Shown here one piece after another: positions 22,744 through 36,720 of a DNA stretch of 64,000 nucleotides (within the stretch, counting starts at the first letter, position 1; every line of letters starts with the position of its first letter). This DNA is from Adiantum capillus-veneris (taxonomy: Eukaryota; Streptophyta; Polypodiopsida; Polypodiales; Pteridaceae). The stretch spans positions 67,393,676 through 67,457,675 of the forward strand of contig CM043969.1 of NCBI GenBank assembly GCA_014529385.2, read 5' to 3'. The position numbers and the translations under genes are program-made. The notes beneath the pieces are model-generated. The model did no database searches, was not told where the DNA came from, and worked only from the letters and a program-made list of their open reading frames with translations.

Positions 22744-25700
22744 CTATGGGACCAAAGTTACATGTGATGTAGTATGTGTATGGCTGATCAGTGACTCTTG
22801 ATGCTCCAAAATTATGGTGATGAGAGTCGCAATGGAGAGCCCACACTTTGGCTGGGAGAGGAAAGTGTGTAGGTCCAACTTATGGCTGAAAATGTGAGAG
22901 AAGCAAGTTCGGATGTGAACAAAAGCTGAGCACTCTAGTAGTGTGTGGTACTCATACTCTTGAACTTGCAGTGAGCATAATGTGCACAATCGATTTGACT
23001 CTTCTCCATTGCCCCAACGCCCTATCTCGCATCAAAGGAAATGGGAGCTAAGCCGAATGGCTGCGATAGTGCGTATCGCCGACAAGGGGATAGGCTCAAG
23101 CATGTAAGTGTGAGTATGGTTTCCTCTTTCAGCAAAGAACATGGTTTTGTAGTTAGGGGCAATATGGGTGGTGTAATGTATGAAACGTGACCCACCGGAT
23201 TTCTCCCAAGCCGTAATACATTGGTGTTGTAGAACAGCTTCATTCACTTGGGAGTCAATTGAAGCATCATGTAGCAAGTGCAATGCATCCCATCTCCCAA
23301 ACCACTTCTTTATGTCTTGCATCCATCCCGTGCTCAAGATCTTGCTTTTATGTGTCTTTTGAACTTTTTTGCCTGCTTCCCATGCAATTGTAGTAAGTCG
23401 ATGTGAGGGGTTTTGACGCATCTTTATCATGTACTCCACAACCCTTTCCATGCCCATAACCTCAATTGGAAGACATCCTGACTCAAGAAGTAGGAGCATA
23501 TATGGTGTTTGTGTCTTCACTTGGAGAAATTTTGTAAGAAAATGCTTTTGGACATTCTCAAAGTCTTTCCAAGTAGACTTTGAGATGTTCCCGCCCCACA
23601 CTTCAACTCCCTAAAGAAGAACCGGTGTCACCAATGCATCAAAAAGATACTTCTTGAGAACCCAACACTTGATGTTTCCCGCATTACACATGTTCTCAAA
23701 TGCATAAAATGCTCTCTTTCTCGCTTCCAAACGACGCAAATAGCACATTCATGCCACTTGTGATTGGATGAAACCCCAAGGCCAAGGTACTTAAAGCTCT
23801 CAACAACTTCAAGTGTCTCATTGTTGTACACAATGCATGGCTTCTCCTTATGGTTGGTTTTCACAAGCATAACCTTTGTCTTGGATTCATTCACAATCAG
23901 CCCACTATGCAAGTAAAAGTTCTCAAGGACAACCATAAGCTTTTGTGTATCTTCTAAAGTGTGTGCTAGAAGCACTACATCATCCGCATACAAGAGAAGC
24001 ATGATTACCGCATTGCAAATAGTGATCTCTTCGATGCCTTTTTCTTGCATAAAGTCAAGTACCATTTGTTCCAATTGATCGATGCATAGACTAAAGAGAG
24101 TTGGTGACAACGGACATCCTTGTTTGACCCCAATAGTGCTTACAATTTTTTTTGAAATTTCTCTTCCCATGCGCAATTGACAAATCACCTTCTCATAGAT
24201 TCGAGAAACCGCAAGCATAAACTTACTTGACACTTGGAGTTCTTCCATCCTTCTCCACAAATTGTTACGTGAAATCATATCAAAGGCTTTCTTAGAGTCC
24301 ACAAAACAACAATACAATCACTTGCCTTTCAAGCGACTTTCCTCCATGAGAACATGAAGAGTGACAAGATGATCAATGGTGCTATGGCATCGATGAAAAC
24401 CCGCTTGTCCCTTTGCACGCTTGTCATTATCTTCAGCCCAATCACCCAATCAAAAAAGTTTTCCATAAGAGACCCAATCATTATAGTCCGAAAGTTGTTT
24501 ATATTCTTTACATCCCCTCCTTTGTGCAAAGGCTTAACCCAATTAGTACTCCAATCATAAGGCATACCATGTTGAAGTGCAAGGGTGAACATATCACACA
24601 TCCACTCATGGGTAAAATCTCCCGTCCATTTGATCATCTCCGGCTTGATACCTTGAAGATCTCCTGCTTTGCGAGTGGCCAACTTTTCAAGACTACCACA
24701 TACATCCTCAATAGCAAAAAAGGAAGGCATACATGGGAGTGAACCATAAAATGGTATTTTTTCAGCATTTGCTTGCTCATATAATTGCCTACAATGTGTG
24801 TACATATCCACAGGACTCAAGTTACCAAAATTTTCAACCCGCTTGCCCCTCAAGTTTCTCCAAAATCTTCTACATGCATGTGCCTTTTCTTGAACTTGAA
24901 AAAGTTGTTGCTTTACTTCCTATCTTCTTCTCTTCTTTTGAATCAATTCCTTGTATGTATGCAAATGACTTTGATAGTTGTCTTTGTCCATAGTTGCATC
25001 AAACTTTATCAAGGACTTTCGAGCATCTTGACATTCTTTATCAAACCACCTTTTGCATAATCTATCTTTGTTGATACCATGGAGATGCTTTATAGCAAAG
25101 CATTCTTCGGCACAAGAACAAATAACTTTCTTGAAAGCTTCCCATTTAGTTTCCAATGGTGCATCATATTGAAGCTTCTTCATGCATAATTTTTTCTCAA
25201 CCATACATTGGTGCCCATTTGAAATCCATACATAGTGATAATTTCTCTTTCATTTGGCTGAAATTATCATGCTTAGTTGCTTCTCCACATGAAAGGTCAA
25301 TACATAAGGTGCGATGGTCGGATTCCGGGGTCCATTGGCCGAACATAAAACTCTTTATGTGATACATGATGGCTTCCGAGAGTAGCATATAGTCAATCAC
25401 ACTATCCCCATTATGTCTCCTACATGTAAATCCATTGGTTCCGCTCCACAAAGATACACCATTGGCAATCAGCATACCCGTGCTATAACATATGTGTAAA
25501 AGTAACTTTCCATAGTGATCCGGCTCTTTCTCATCCATTGAAGAACGATCATACAAGTGAACTTCCTCCAATTGCCTTGAAATGTATGGCATATCAAATT
25601 GTTGAGTATCATGTTGCAATGTTTTTGTGTGAGCATTCATATCCCCAAATACAATAACATCACCTTCACCTTTGAAATAAGCAATGTCCTCTTTTAAAAC

Positions 25701-26080
25701 AAAAAATGGTTGATCTCTATCCATGCAAGCATAAAAGGAAGAATCATGATGAGGAATGTAGCAACCGGCTACAAAAATGGGTGCTCTTTTTGGTGTCATA
25801 ATTTTCAGCCATACATAACGTTTGTACTTGTCATCTTTCACAATTGATACAAAATCTTCCAATCCTTTCTTAGCCATACATGCTACCCCTCCTTGTGCTC
25901 TTCGTTGCTTAAGATTTTTTGACCACATCAATGAATATACATTGTAATTCTCCAAGCCGTTAATCCTTTGTGTATCATGCTCCCAAGTTTCAACAAGAAG
26001 TAAAACATCGGCTTTGCTTGTTAGTTCATCAATGCCAATCCCCGCATTCCATGGGTACCCATTACAATTCTAAAATCATA
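22744..26080 (-). pseudogene. LINE ORF2: endonuclease - RT - zinc motif, broken
   Basis: From its start: EEP/APE endonuclease (about 26,070-25,200), with VETWEHDT, VFGDMNAH, SVIDYMLLS and SDHRTLCIDL; a linker (25,204-24,860) with an in-frame TAG at 24,920-24,922; RT (24,853-23,628), with WVKPLHKGGD, GVKQGCPLSPTLF and active site YADDVVLL; the post-RT region (23,640-23,032), with VLKKYLFDAL and VWGGNIS; and a terminal zinc motif (CTLC ... EYHTLLEC, near 22,910-22,989). Frame breaks fall near 25,200, 24,330-24,420, 23,620-23,700 and between 23,032 and 22,989. No RNase H domain was recognised. Confidence 0.92.
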
Positions 26081-26099
26081 TTTTCAATTGTAACTCAGT

Positions 26100-26881
26100 C
26101 TCATAGGTCACTCATCCCTATTTGCTTGAGGGACTTGCCTCCTCCTTGGGCACATATCTTCATGAGAGATCTCCTTGTTTTTCTTATTCTTTTCCTCACA
26201 TGCCTTGCGACGCATATTTTGTTGCTTAATAGTGCGATCTTCACATACAAAAACATTTTGTATCCCTCAAATAGATCCAACTATTATCAAGGATAATCTT
26301 TCGCTTGGTCTCATCTGGCATGGTGCATACAATTGGTTGTTCTTCCGAGCGAGGAGCTCCTTGCTTCCCCACTCTATGTGCTCCATAGACTATAACTCCG
26401 GACATGCCAATGTGGGTTTTGAAGAAATCTTCAATAACAATGGCAAGAGAAGGAGGTGTCTCTAGCTTCTCTTCGGGAATTCCATAAATAACAATGTTCT
26501 TGGAACGTCGCTCCCATTCCTTCAACTCCTCCACATCCACATTCTCAACATTCTTCGTTTGAGCCATATCTTGCATGAGTGAGGAATTAGAAGCCACATT
26601 GCTACCACATACATCATCCCAAGACTTGTTTGTGCATACATTTTTCATGTCGCATACATCCCGGCTAATGGTGTCAAATTTCTCCTCTTTCAATAAATGG
26701 TCATGCTCTACTTTTCTCATCCGCTCCTTCAAAGCATTCAAGTCCACAAGAGAGAGTTTACATTCCTTGACTTCCTCTTCAAGTTGCATCAAACGTGTTT
26801 TTTGCATCTCAAGTGTCCTCTTGAGATTCTCATTCTCAACCAAAAGTACCCTTAGTGTGCCATTCTCCAATGCAAGTGCTC

Positions 26882-26890
<9 letters not shown>
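26100..26890 (-). pseudogene. LINE ORF1: coiled coil and RRM-like RNA-binding protein
   Basis: The N-terminal half is a leucine-heptad coiled coil (NENLKRTLEMQKTRLMQLEE and following). Then comes an RRM-like core starting KNIVIYGIPEE, and a C-terminal basic region with ARHVRKRIRKTRRS. This is the layout of L1 ORF1 proteins, which bind the element RNA as trimers. A frameshift near 26,262 separates the RRM from the basic tail. The N-terminus is replaced by, or runs into, the (CT)n-encoded LSLSLS tract, so the true start is lost. Confidence 0.8.
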
Positions 26891-28167
<1,277 letters not shown>

Positions 28168-28169
<2 letters not shown>

Positions 28170-28797
28170 CGTGCATCTCGGGCTCTCATGATGTTGTAGA
28201 TTTGTTGTGCTGCCCTCTTCCAGTCTCCCTTGCTTCGCGCTGCTCTGTACTTTGCCTACCTGACGTTCTCTCCCATTGCTAAATAGCTACGAAAGCTACC
28301 ACTGCAATGATTTCCCAAAGCTAAAGCTTTGACAGCCCTTCCCCTTTGCTTCAACAACCCCTTCTCCCCCCCACCCGGTGGCGGCACCTCTTGCGTCTAG
28401 CTGTCCCTCAAAAGTGTGCTCTGCAGCTCAGCTATCACATAGGTGACACAATACAAGGCAGAGAGAGAGAGAGAGAGGTTCTGCCATCTTCAATCAAGCC
28501 TATATACTTAACTTTCTACCTACTCCCCTCCAACTTCAAAACCAACTAACCGTTGAGTTTGGCTGTAGCGATATGCTACCTCTCATCAGTACTTCTTGGC
28601 CTTGCAAGCTCTGCTCTAATGGGTGTAGAGAGAGAGAGAGAGGTTACTAATGCTTTATTAGGTTACTCTAGCCGACTACACATGCAGATCTCTAACCTCC
28701 TAGCTTGAATACGAGCATCATGAACATTCGATGTCGATGCTACAACAAGCCCTACAAGCAGAGTAGTCCTAGCAAGCATCAAAGTCTGCTTTCACCG

Positions 28798-28799
<2 letters not shown>
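28168..28799. other. Non-coding stretch between microsatellite clusters
   Basis: Short GA tracts at about 28,461-28,478 and 28,626-28,642. No open frame with recognisable content. Confidence 0.55.
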
Positions 28800-28852
<53 letters not shown>

Positions 28853-28950
28853 GCCCACCATGCCGCCATTTTACGGGCACAAATAATTCCCTTCCATGAT
28901 GAAGGAAGATCTTCTTCTTCTTTTTCCTGCACATTGGGGACCAAGGCCTT

Positions 28951-29005
<55 letters not shown>

Positions 29006-29051
29006 AATAGTTTCCTACGATGTTAAAATTATCTTCTTGTTTTTCTTTTCT

Positions 29052-29104
<53 letters not shown>
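28800..29104. repeat. Microsatellite cluster 2, (CT)n
   Basis: Three CT tracts (28,800-28,849; 28,952-29,002; 29,056-29,104). Between the last two lies a SINE 3'-tail fragment. Confidence 0.92.
29009..29056 (+). mobile_element. SINE 3'-tail fragment
   Basis: AGTTTCCTACGATGTTAAAA here is the reverse complement of the SINE end at 52,966-52,986 and is followed by a pyrimidine-rich stretch leading into (CT)n. Only the last few dozen bases are present, as expected of a 5'-truncated copy. Confidence 0.45.
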
Positions 29105-29106
<2 letters not shown>

Positions 29107-29235
29107 GTTCATGGGAGCATTAGCACAGTTGTAGCAGTGGGATGATGAACTCTGTAATTTTCATGGCACTATTGATAACTACAAGGAAGTAATTAAGGGC
29201 ACACTTATTAGAAAAGATGAGACTAGGGGAGAGAA

Positions 29236-29300
29236 ATGAAATGAAATGATATATTAACTTCTTTAAAAGGCCAAAGTGACCTATGAGACAAAAGAGTTTA
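29236..29300 (-). mobile_element. LINE 3'-end fragment with a different tail
   Basis: The minus strand reads TCATAGGTCACTTTGGCCT, then GAAGTTAATATATC and a repeat of ATTTC. It aligns with the LINE 3' end at 22,719-22,760 but replaces CT repeats with (ATTTC)n. The stem-loop is kept with a G-U pair and a 3-nt loop. Short fragment, so identification rests on this end only. Confidence 0.5.
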
Positions 29301-31739
29301 TAAATGGTGAATATGATACAATGTTTGTGTAAAAGACTAAAAACTAAAAAACTAAAAACCGGAAAACTGAAACTGAATTGAGCTTAAGTGAAATGGAACG
29401 AAATGAAATGAAATGAAAGGTTGAGATGCTAGAATCAAGATCCTATCCTATGATATCCAACATCGGTCTTTGGCGAAGCTCATCAATGTCCTCCTCAGTA
29501 AGTACTCTTATTGGGTGTCTCCCATGTTGTGCCAGAACAGTCCGAACCCTCTGATGCAGCTCCGTTGATGTCTCGATGACCCTCGCAATCGTGGGTGTCT
29601 GGATCTCCCATCTCAGTGGCCTTGTCAGTCAGTGTACCTCTGGTACATGTGAACTGTGAAGTCTGTTGTGATGCCTGCTCATATGAATGCGGCGTATGTA
29701 GTCTAAAGAATTATGTGATCTCCCTTTGTAAGTGTCTTCTACTGCCTGGTCTCCTCGAGAGGCTCTTCCTATGTCTGTGCAACTTTAAGAAAAATAGTCC
29801 AAAGCATCTCTTATCCCGATATCTCATAACTTTGGCCTGTGGTCCAAAACCCTCTCTGAATAGGCATTGGAAGCAAGGGGTTTAAGGATAAGAAAGACTA
29901 TGTCGCCGTCGAAAGCGACACAGTTTTATTAGTATTATATAGATACTTATTTATATTATGTGTATTTGTGTGTGTGGGGGGATATGTATATATAAAACTT
30001 ATTAGAATTATACAAGGTGAAACTCCACTTTATCATTCTAAAAGAATAGAATGCAAGAGAAATCAAACCATGTGAGAAGTGAAATGAAAGGTGAAATAAA
30101 AATATACATTAATACTTTAAAACCAAAATAATTTAAGGTATGTCTCAATAAACCTCACTCAAAACATTGAAAGTATTCCTAACCAACACTACTCTAAGGC
30201 TTCTTTTAAAAACCCAATAAAACAATTTAATGAAATGAACCCTTATGAGATTCTTAAACGAAAGGACTCTTTCACGAACTAAAATATTGAGAAAAATTTC
30301 AATACTTCATACTATGACTTAGACATATTAGCTCGATTCAACACACATTAACTAATTACACGAGCACATTCTTCTCTTAGTTTTGTGAAACTAAGTGGTC
30401 TTGCTTTGCCCCAGGTTCAGATGCCTCGCATCTTGCAACCCTCTTTTGGCATGCTGGTTTGCCCTTCTTTCGATGTGAGTTGCACCCCCTGTTGCCGCCT
30501 TCTTCTCCTCACTACGTTCTGTCTAAGGGGAGTCTTTGTCACTTTCGAAAATGTCACGACTCGCGCTCCGTCAGGGCCTTCCATGCCTCTGCGCTTCCTT
30601 GCCTCCGTAGTCTTGCCCACTGTCTATCCGGCTTCACAACCTTTCCCCCGCTATCACTTGCAAGCAAGAGAGCACCCTTCCCCTGAAGCTACCACATCAT
30701 GGGACGGCGTGACCATGCTCGCACGACAGCATAATGAGGATATTTTGGGAATTTGAGGGGTATTTTGGGAATTTCCACAAATTAGAGGGATATTTTTCGT
30801 CTATAAATCTATGTTTATTTTCCTTCATTTCCCCTTGCCCTCAACTGACAATTTTGAAATTGAAATTACCACGATATTAAGTCAAGACATATTTTTCCCA
30901 AACACTGGTGCCCTTGAAAAAAAAAATCCACTTTGAACATAAAGAAAATCTCCCTCTTTTCCTCTCTCTATCGCGTCCACATGCCATGTCCACGCGACCC
31001 CCCCCCCCCAAATAACCTCTTTCCATTTACTTTAGCTTCCATCCAAAAAGCATCTTTGCTGATTCCCAACAAAAGAAATGTGAAACAAGTTTGAGGGACT
31101 ATTTTTGTTGAGTGACATTTAGCAATTTGAAGACAAGATAGCATTAACCCAAAATAAATCTAATTCTGGTAAAATGAAAAACAACTTCCGTCTTTGTGTT
31201 ATTTACTATCTTAGGTATTAGGTGTCCCAAAACTCAAGTGAGAAGAGTTCTATGGTGAAAATTCCATAAGCATGCTCAAAAGTTCCTTTTGATCACAAAA
31301 ACACTTCCAAAATATTCATCAAAATGTGAATTTGATTAGCAAATCAGCACAAAGAATTTTGCATAAATGGGCCATAGCTTCCAATACGTAAGAATTTCAT
31401 TTTTAGAATCATAAAAACACCTTTAGAACTATCTATTCTATCTATCTAGCACTTAAGAGGTCACTAAGCTGCATTTTAGGGTGATCTAATGTGAATTTCA
31501 TGAAAATTGGCCAAAAATAGCACACCTCTTTTGGCTCGAGTTAGATTCAGAAATGTTATTCAAAACCAACTCTAAAGGTGGAATCAAGAGCCCATAAAAA
31601 TTCCAAAAATAAATTCAATTCACAAGCTAGCTTTGTGGATAGAGCACTTTAGAAACTCCTTGGCATCTCAACAAATAATTTAAAGAAGTTATTGAATTAA
31701 GAGGACACAAACGTGTCCAAGGACATAAACGTGTCCTTT
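29301..31739. other. Non-coding stretch
   Basis: GAAAT-type and AAACT-type low-complexity repeats at 29,320-29,420. A GC-richer segment at 30,380-30,760 is open on both strands but unrecognised. A short repeated GATATTTTGGGAATTT wording occurs near 30,740-30,770. No gene supported. Confidence 0.45.
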
Positions 31740-32126
31740 TACCAATCTAGTGCTAAGACAAAGTAATAGCTCCATCAACTTGCTTAAATTGTATGCCCAA
31801 ATAATGATGCAAAAGCCCCAAAAATGACACCTCAAAAGATGCATTCAAATCAGCCTTAAAAGCCACAATATGTCTCTTATTTTGATCCAACAAGCAGCAT
31901 GTCATCAACATAGAGCACAATGATAAAAATTTACATCATCTGCACTCTTGACATACACAGTGCTCTTAGTTGGACTATTTTGAAAACCATGTGCAACCAA
32001 ATAAGCAATGCTTCTTAAGCATGCACACTTGGTGTTCTTATTTTTTTTGAATAGTAGCACTAAGCTGCAATGCATACACTTCCTCATGAAAATCACCATC
32101 CAAAAATATACTATTCATGTCCATTG
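31740..32126 (-). pseudogene. Copia RT, 3' part
   Basis: MDMNSIFLDGDFHEEVYAL (near 32,065-32,124), then the catalytic YVDDMLL motif (about 31,890-31,910), then FEVSFLGLLHHYLGIQFKQ (near 31,760-31,830). At least two stops interrupt it. It continues the RT begun at 34,217-34,495 on the other side of the nested element. Confidence 0.85.
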
Positions 32127-32230
32127 TGTGAGTGCACGTCTGCGCGGATGTGTGCATGCACAGTGCGGTGCGATGGATGCGGGGAAGGAGAGAAACACGA
32201 GACGGTGTAGGTGGATCGACAGAGTGAGCC

Positions 32231-32550
32231 AGTGGGCATAGTTTGAGAGAGACTCTCACTTAGTTTCTTGTACATACTAGTAGTTTAGCTAGTAGGTTTC
32301 ACTTATCAACGCATTGTCGATAAGTGAGACCTACTAGCTAAACTACTAGTATGTACAAGATGCATCGATAAGTGAGGCCTACTAGCTAAACTACTAGTAT
32401 ATACAAGAAACTAGGTGAGAGTCTCTCTCAACCTATGCCCACTGGCTCACTCTGGATGCGCCGATAAGTGAGACCTACTAGCTAAACTACCAGTATGTAT
32501 AAGAAACTAGGTGAGAGTCTCTCTCAACCTATGCCAACTGGCTTGATCCA
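32231..32550. repeat. Inverted and direct repeat cluster
   Basis: A roughly 78-bp block (32,231-32,308; GGGCATAGTTTGAGAGAGAC to GGTTTCACTTATC) recurs inverted at about 32,366-32,455 and again at about 32,459-32,550. A shorter inverted piece lies at 32,320-32,362. The first block and the second can fold into a long hairpin. The same wording occurs once, diverged, at about 16,785-16,850 in the related element. Confidence 0.85.
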
Positions 32551-32604
32551 CACGTAGTCATATCAGCTCTCGTGGTAGGCAAGCGTGCGTACCCAAGCTA
32601 GAGC

Positions 32605-32823
32605 CTACATGTAAATCCTGCAGACAACTCTGTATGGTCTGTAAAGCTCCAGAAGCATCATGCTAGTGTTAGTCACCGTACGACTGACAACACATGCTAC
32701 AAATGCTCCCACTGCATCTACTAGGCTGGGCCTCGACACTAGTAAGTCAAACATGAGACGCCCGAATTCGGAATCCACAAATGGCATACATAGCATTACC
32801 AAAACCCTAGCAAAATAGCTCAC
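32605..32823 (-). pseudogene. Short conserved frame next to the element 3' end
   Basis: 72-codon open frame whose middle (LMFDLLVSRPSLVDAVGAF) matches LMYDLLVLRPNIIVVMGAF at 16,570-16,630 in the related plus-strand element. In both elements it ends shortly before the LTR region. Function unknown. Conservation between two copies shows common descent, not necessarily coding function. Confidence 0.4.
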
Positions 32824-33437
32824 TCCTGATCGAGTGGCTCTATGAACATATACCTATCCAAAAGCACATGTAAACCTGCGAATGTGCTACCTGCAAGCTA
32901 TAGCTAGCTCAAACTATATCTGCATAATGCATACATAGCATGAAACTGCACCAAACCGTGCAAAAATGCTCTTTGAAATGCTCCACACACTCGTACATGA
33001 GCACTACATGTTCCGCATAAGTTGTACTACAAAGATTGTGCAACCTATGAGAAAAAATACTGGGAAATCACACACTACCTCATCGATTGATAAACACGTC
33101 GATTGGAAAAAATTTCCAAGAGCTGAGCGCAATTGAGGGAAAATCTGCTCTAGAATGGTCCTCTAGACCTGCATTTGTCGGTATGTGCCATCGAAGCCAA
33201 AAACTGGGAAAATGTCGAAGTTGAAACGCTGTGGAGACTACGTCGGGGCCGGGGGCCGCTCCGGATGGGGCTAGAGGAGAGCTGATTCTGCTCTCGCTCT
33301 ATCTCCCCCAAATGCCTCCAATTGCTTAGTTCTAGCCTTTCAAGATTTTGCTTATGCTCGTAATTGCTATGCGAGCTGCCCGATTTGCTTAAGGTTTGCT
33401 TGCTTGACACTGTTTTGTTCTAAGCTCCTTTGCGGGC

Positions 33438-33439
<2 letters not shown>

Positions 33440-33471
<32 letters not shown>
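33440..33471. repeat. (GT)n tract
   Basis: A 32-bp GT repeat followed by CACACACAC at 33,475-33,484, inside the nested LTR element. Confidence 0.9.
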
Positions 33472-33473
<2 letters not shown>

Positions 33474-34009
33474 CCACACACACACTCCCAAAAGCTCTCC
33501 AATGCTCGAATTCTTCAATTGCGCGGTGCTGCCTATTGCACTCAATTCCTTGAAGAACTCAATTGAGTTGCTGCCCGTTGTTCCAAGTTCTCCCCCTTTG
33601 CTTGCTTTGTACTGATTTTCTTGTAGAGCTTCCACTTAAAGCTCAAACACTCAATGGAGCTCAATGCTCTCTCCAGCTCTGCCAGAAAAAACTCTGTGAC
33701 CCGCTCTCTTTGCCCGACTCTGTAGATCTACTTCCCCTTTTGCAAAAAATTAATCCCCTGTAGATGCCCTGTTTTTATAGAGATGCCAAAGCTTGTTCAA
33801 AGCTTCCAAAAAGCTTCCCCAAGAGGGAATGTGCATGTTGGGGTGTCGAGATCCACCTGATCTCGCCCTATCTGTGTCGGATTCGTTGACATCGCCAAGC
33901 TCAAACTTGAGCTCCGAGCTCCTCCATTGTCGGCGAGCTCTGTCGCTTTCGAGTCAGCTGTCAAAAAATGATCACATGCGCGGTTCACGATCGTAGCTCT
34001 GATACCACT

Positions 34010-34214
34010 TGTGAGTGTGCGTGTGCGCGGATGCATGTGTGTGCGGTGCACTGCATGCAAGGAAGGGGAGAAACTCGAGACGGTGTGGATGGAGCAACCT
34101 CAAGAACTGTGAGTGAGGAGCTCCTTATTCTTATGGAAGTATACACACAATGGGCGAGTGGTCGGACACTAGACGTCCGGCCCCGGGCAAAGGCGCAGTG
34201 CCTTTACCCCAACA
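34010..34214 (-). repeat. LTR of nested element
   Basis: 205 bp, TGTGAGTG ... CCCCAACA on the plus strand, with a PBS adjacent on the left. Homologous in inverted orientation to 16,909-17,136. Confidence 0.8.
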
Positions 34215-34216
34215 AA

Positions 34217-34495
34217 TAACAAATAGATGTGCATTCCAACCATTATGATTTGCGAATGCACAAATGCTAGGAATGGTAGTCCTACAATAAGTGTTTGCAA
34301 AAGTCTCATAAAAATAATTTTTTTAGTATATACTTTTGTCACAAGTCTAGCTTTATAGAGATCAACACTACAATAAGTAGCCTTAAAGTCAAAAACCCAC
34401 TTAGTACCCATGACCATTTTGTCGAAAGGCAAGTCACATGAAGACCATGCGCCATTCTTCACAATAGCATCATACTCAGATTGCATTGCAACCAA
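34217..34495 (-). pseudogene. Copia RT, 5' part
   Basis: EYDAIVKNGAW ... MGTKWVFDFKA ... LYKARLVTKVYTKK is the conserved beginning of copia RT. The frame is lost before the nested element at 34,214. Confidence 0.85.
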
Positions 34496-34899
34496 CCATT
34501 TTCTTTGAATTTTTTTATGTTAAATGACAAAGGTTTGTTCTTTATCATACACACTAAACACATCCAAAATGTAACAAAATCTATTGTATAAAAGGCATGA
34601 TGAGAACATGAATGAGTACGACTAGAAAAAGGTGCATCAATTTACCGTCAAACAAGGGTTACACCAACCATCTTGGCATACATCTAGCATGCTTATTTTG
34701 AGACCTATCCTCATCAATTATGTCTTATAAATGACTGATTTGTAATGTCATTTGAAATGTGAATAGGTTGCACAAGTGCCTCATGAGGACTTACATTGGT
34801 ACTCCCACCACAAAACAAAGTCCACAATGTATCATATACATTTTGTGAGCTCATATATATCTCCTTGATAGCAAGGGTTGAAGTGCATCTTCCTCAACT

Positions 34900-35540
34900 A
34901 ATCACGATATGCTTCATTTGAGGATGGTGCAACCTCTAACCTTTTCTTTCCAGAGTGTAACCAACAAAAATACATTTCACAACCTTACCATCTAGTTTTT
35001 TGCATTGTTGCTCATGGATCGATGAATAAGACAAGCAACCAAGCACACATAAGTGACCAATGGATGGCGTCTTGCCATGCTAAGCCTTATAAAGAGTGAT
35101 AGGTTACAATGATTTCATGGGACACATGTTTTGTATATATACATCACATATGACATCCTCAAGCCAAAACACATGTGGCAATGGTTGGCTTTTCAACATA
35201 CATTGTGCCATCTCCATAAGTGGCATATTTTTCCTCTCACCAATACCATTTTATTGAGTGGTATATAGCATTATATACTAGTGTTTTATCCCATGACTCA
35301 TCTAAAATACATAGAATTTCATAGACTTATACTCCCTCTCTCGATTAGAACAAAGAGTACACATGGTACAACTAGATACATTTTCAAACATAAGCAAGAA
35401 TTTCTTGAAGCACATAAACACTTCTAACTTTGCCTTAAGCAGGTACATCCATGAATTTTTGGAATAATCATCAATAAAAGTCACAAAGTACAAATGATTC
35501 CCAAAAGATGGAGTATGCATTTGGCCATAAACATGACCAT
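34900..35540 (-). pseudogene. Copia integrase remnant
   Basis: PSFGNHLYFVTFIDDYSKNS (35,302-35,520) is the first part of the DDE catalytic core, with its aspartate in FIDD. The following glutamate region (NREREYKSMKF) is diverged from the usual DNGGEY. Downstream sequence to about 34,900 is broken by stops. Confidence 0.8.
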
Positions 35541-36299
35541 GGAAAAGCTACAATTTGCAAGTAGCCTACACAAAGCCATCCTTAGAAAACTTGGAATGTT
35601 GTATCTCCTGATCTCAGACAGGTACATACAAAGCACCCAAAAGTGTGAAAGAACTACCACTTCGTAATAGTAAGCATCGTCTTTCATACTCTCTTGACTA
35701 GATAAGATGCATTGTTGGCACATGTAATAGTATTCCCATTAGGGATATTCTTAAGAGAAGAGAATGAATAACCGTTAGGAATATTCTCAAGAGAAGAGAA
35801 CAAATCACCATGAGACGTAATGTGCTTATCTGCACCATTGCAAAGTACCACACATGATCCATAGATTCTCCGATACATGCATCATGGATAGATGGGTCAT
35901 TCTTACAGTGTGCACAAAAAACCCATTCTGCATTCTAAACAACATTTTTTGAATCTGCATTTGAGGAAGCATTTGCAGTGGCTGCATTTGCCTCTTTCTT
36001 ATACGAGCCTCTTTAGCCTTAGGCTGAGGACATTGCTTGATGAGATGATCATTTGCCCCACAGTAATGAGGTTTTCAACTTCTTATTGCCTTTATCACCG
36101 AACGTCTTAGACCTAGTGTTGTTTGAAGATGTAGCAGCTATGGTAGTAGGCTTGCTACAAGCAAGAAGCATTCTTCTTTTGTTATGCATCCATGAACACC
36201 AATTCAATAGTAAGAACCTTCACCTTATTTTATCTAGAATGGACATCGTGAAATAGTACAGAGACAAGACCATTAGACTTCACATCATCGGATCTATTC

Positions 36300-36720
36300 T
36301 CTATCACTATTCACAACCTTAGAGGTGGAGGCAAAAGTCTCATAAGAATTTGGCAATGCATTAAGAATCGTTCGCACAAGAGTATTGTCATGAATGTCCT
36401 CTCCAATGGCAGTTAACTTCTCATTGACATCTTTAATCTCCACAAGAAAATATTCATATCATCTTTCTCGTGCTTAACCTTGGACTCTAGCTCCTTACGT
36501 AGGTAAGCAAATTTTGCCAAATTAGAATCCGGATAAAAGGAAGTTGATCTATCCCATGCATGTTTTTTTCTTTGTGTTGAGAAAATGTGTGGAGTGATGG
36601 AACACTTAACAAAAAGCACAAGCATATGCATCCTTAGCATCCCAACATGTTTGTTCATCACCAATAGGCAAAAAAACTCTAGCAATAGATTGCTAGAACT
36701 TGCACCATCATCCATAGATC
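36300..36720 (-). pseudogene. Copia gag remnant
   Basis: UBN2-type capsid wording (KHAWDRSTSFYPDSNLAKFA, LRKELESKVKHEKDDMNIFL) at 36,413-36,600, continuing leftward to about 36,300. The N-terminus toward 37,100 is too degenerate to trace. Confidence 0.65.

Larger units (their letters stand above)
32127..34214 (-). mobile_element. Nested non-autonomous LTR element
   Basis: 2.1 kb. The right end is an LTR (34,010-34,214) followed inward by a perfect PBS GCTCTGATACCA (33,996-34,007). The left end repeats the first roughly 90 bp of that LTR (32,127-32,221) and then gives way to an inverted-repeat cluster. The interior has no gag or pol, only a short frame related to the plus-strand element at 16.6 kb. 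It lies inside the RT of the surrounding copia element. No clear target duplication is seen. Confidence 0.7.

Noticed and set aside
29893-29925. Helitron-like 3' end: stem GTCGC...GCGAC followed by ATTAGT
   Set aside because: The terminal tetranucleotide is TTAG, not CTRR, the stem is only 5 bp, and no convincing matching 5' end could be assigned.
30385-30756. 123-aa plus-strand frame in a GC-richer segment
   Set aside because: Open on both strands, no motif, no splice or promoter context; more likely compositional.
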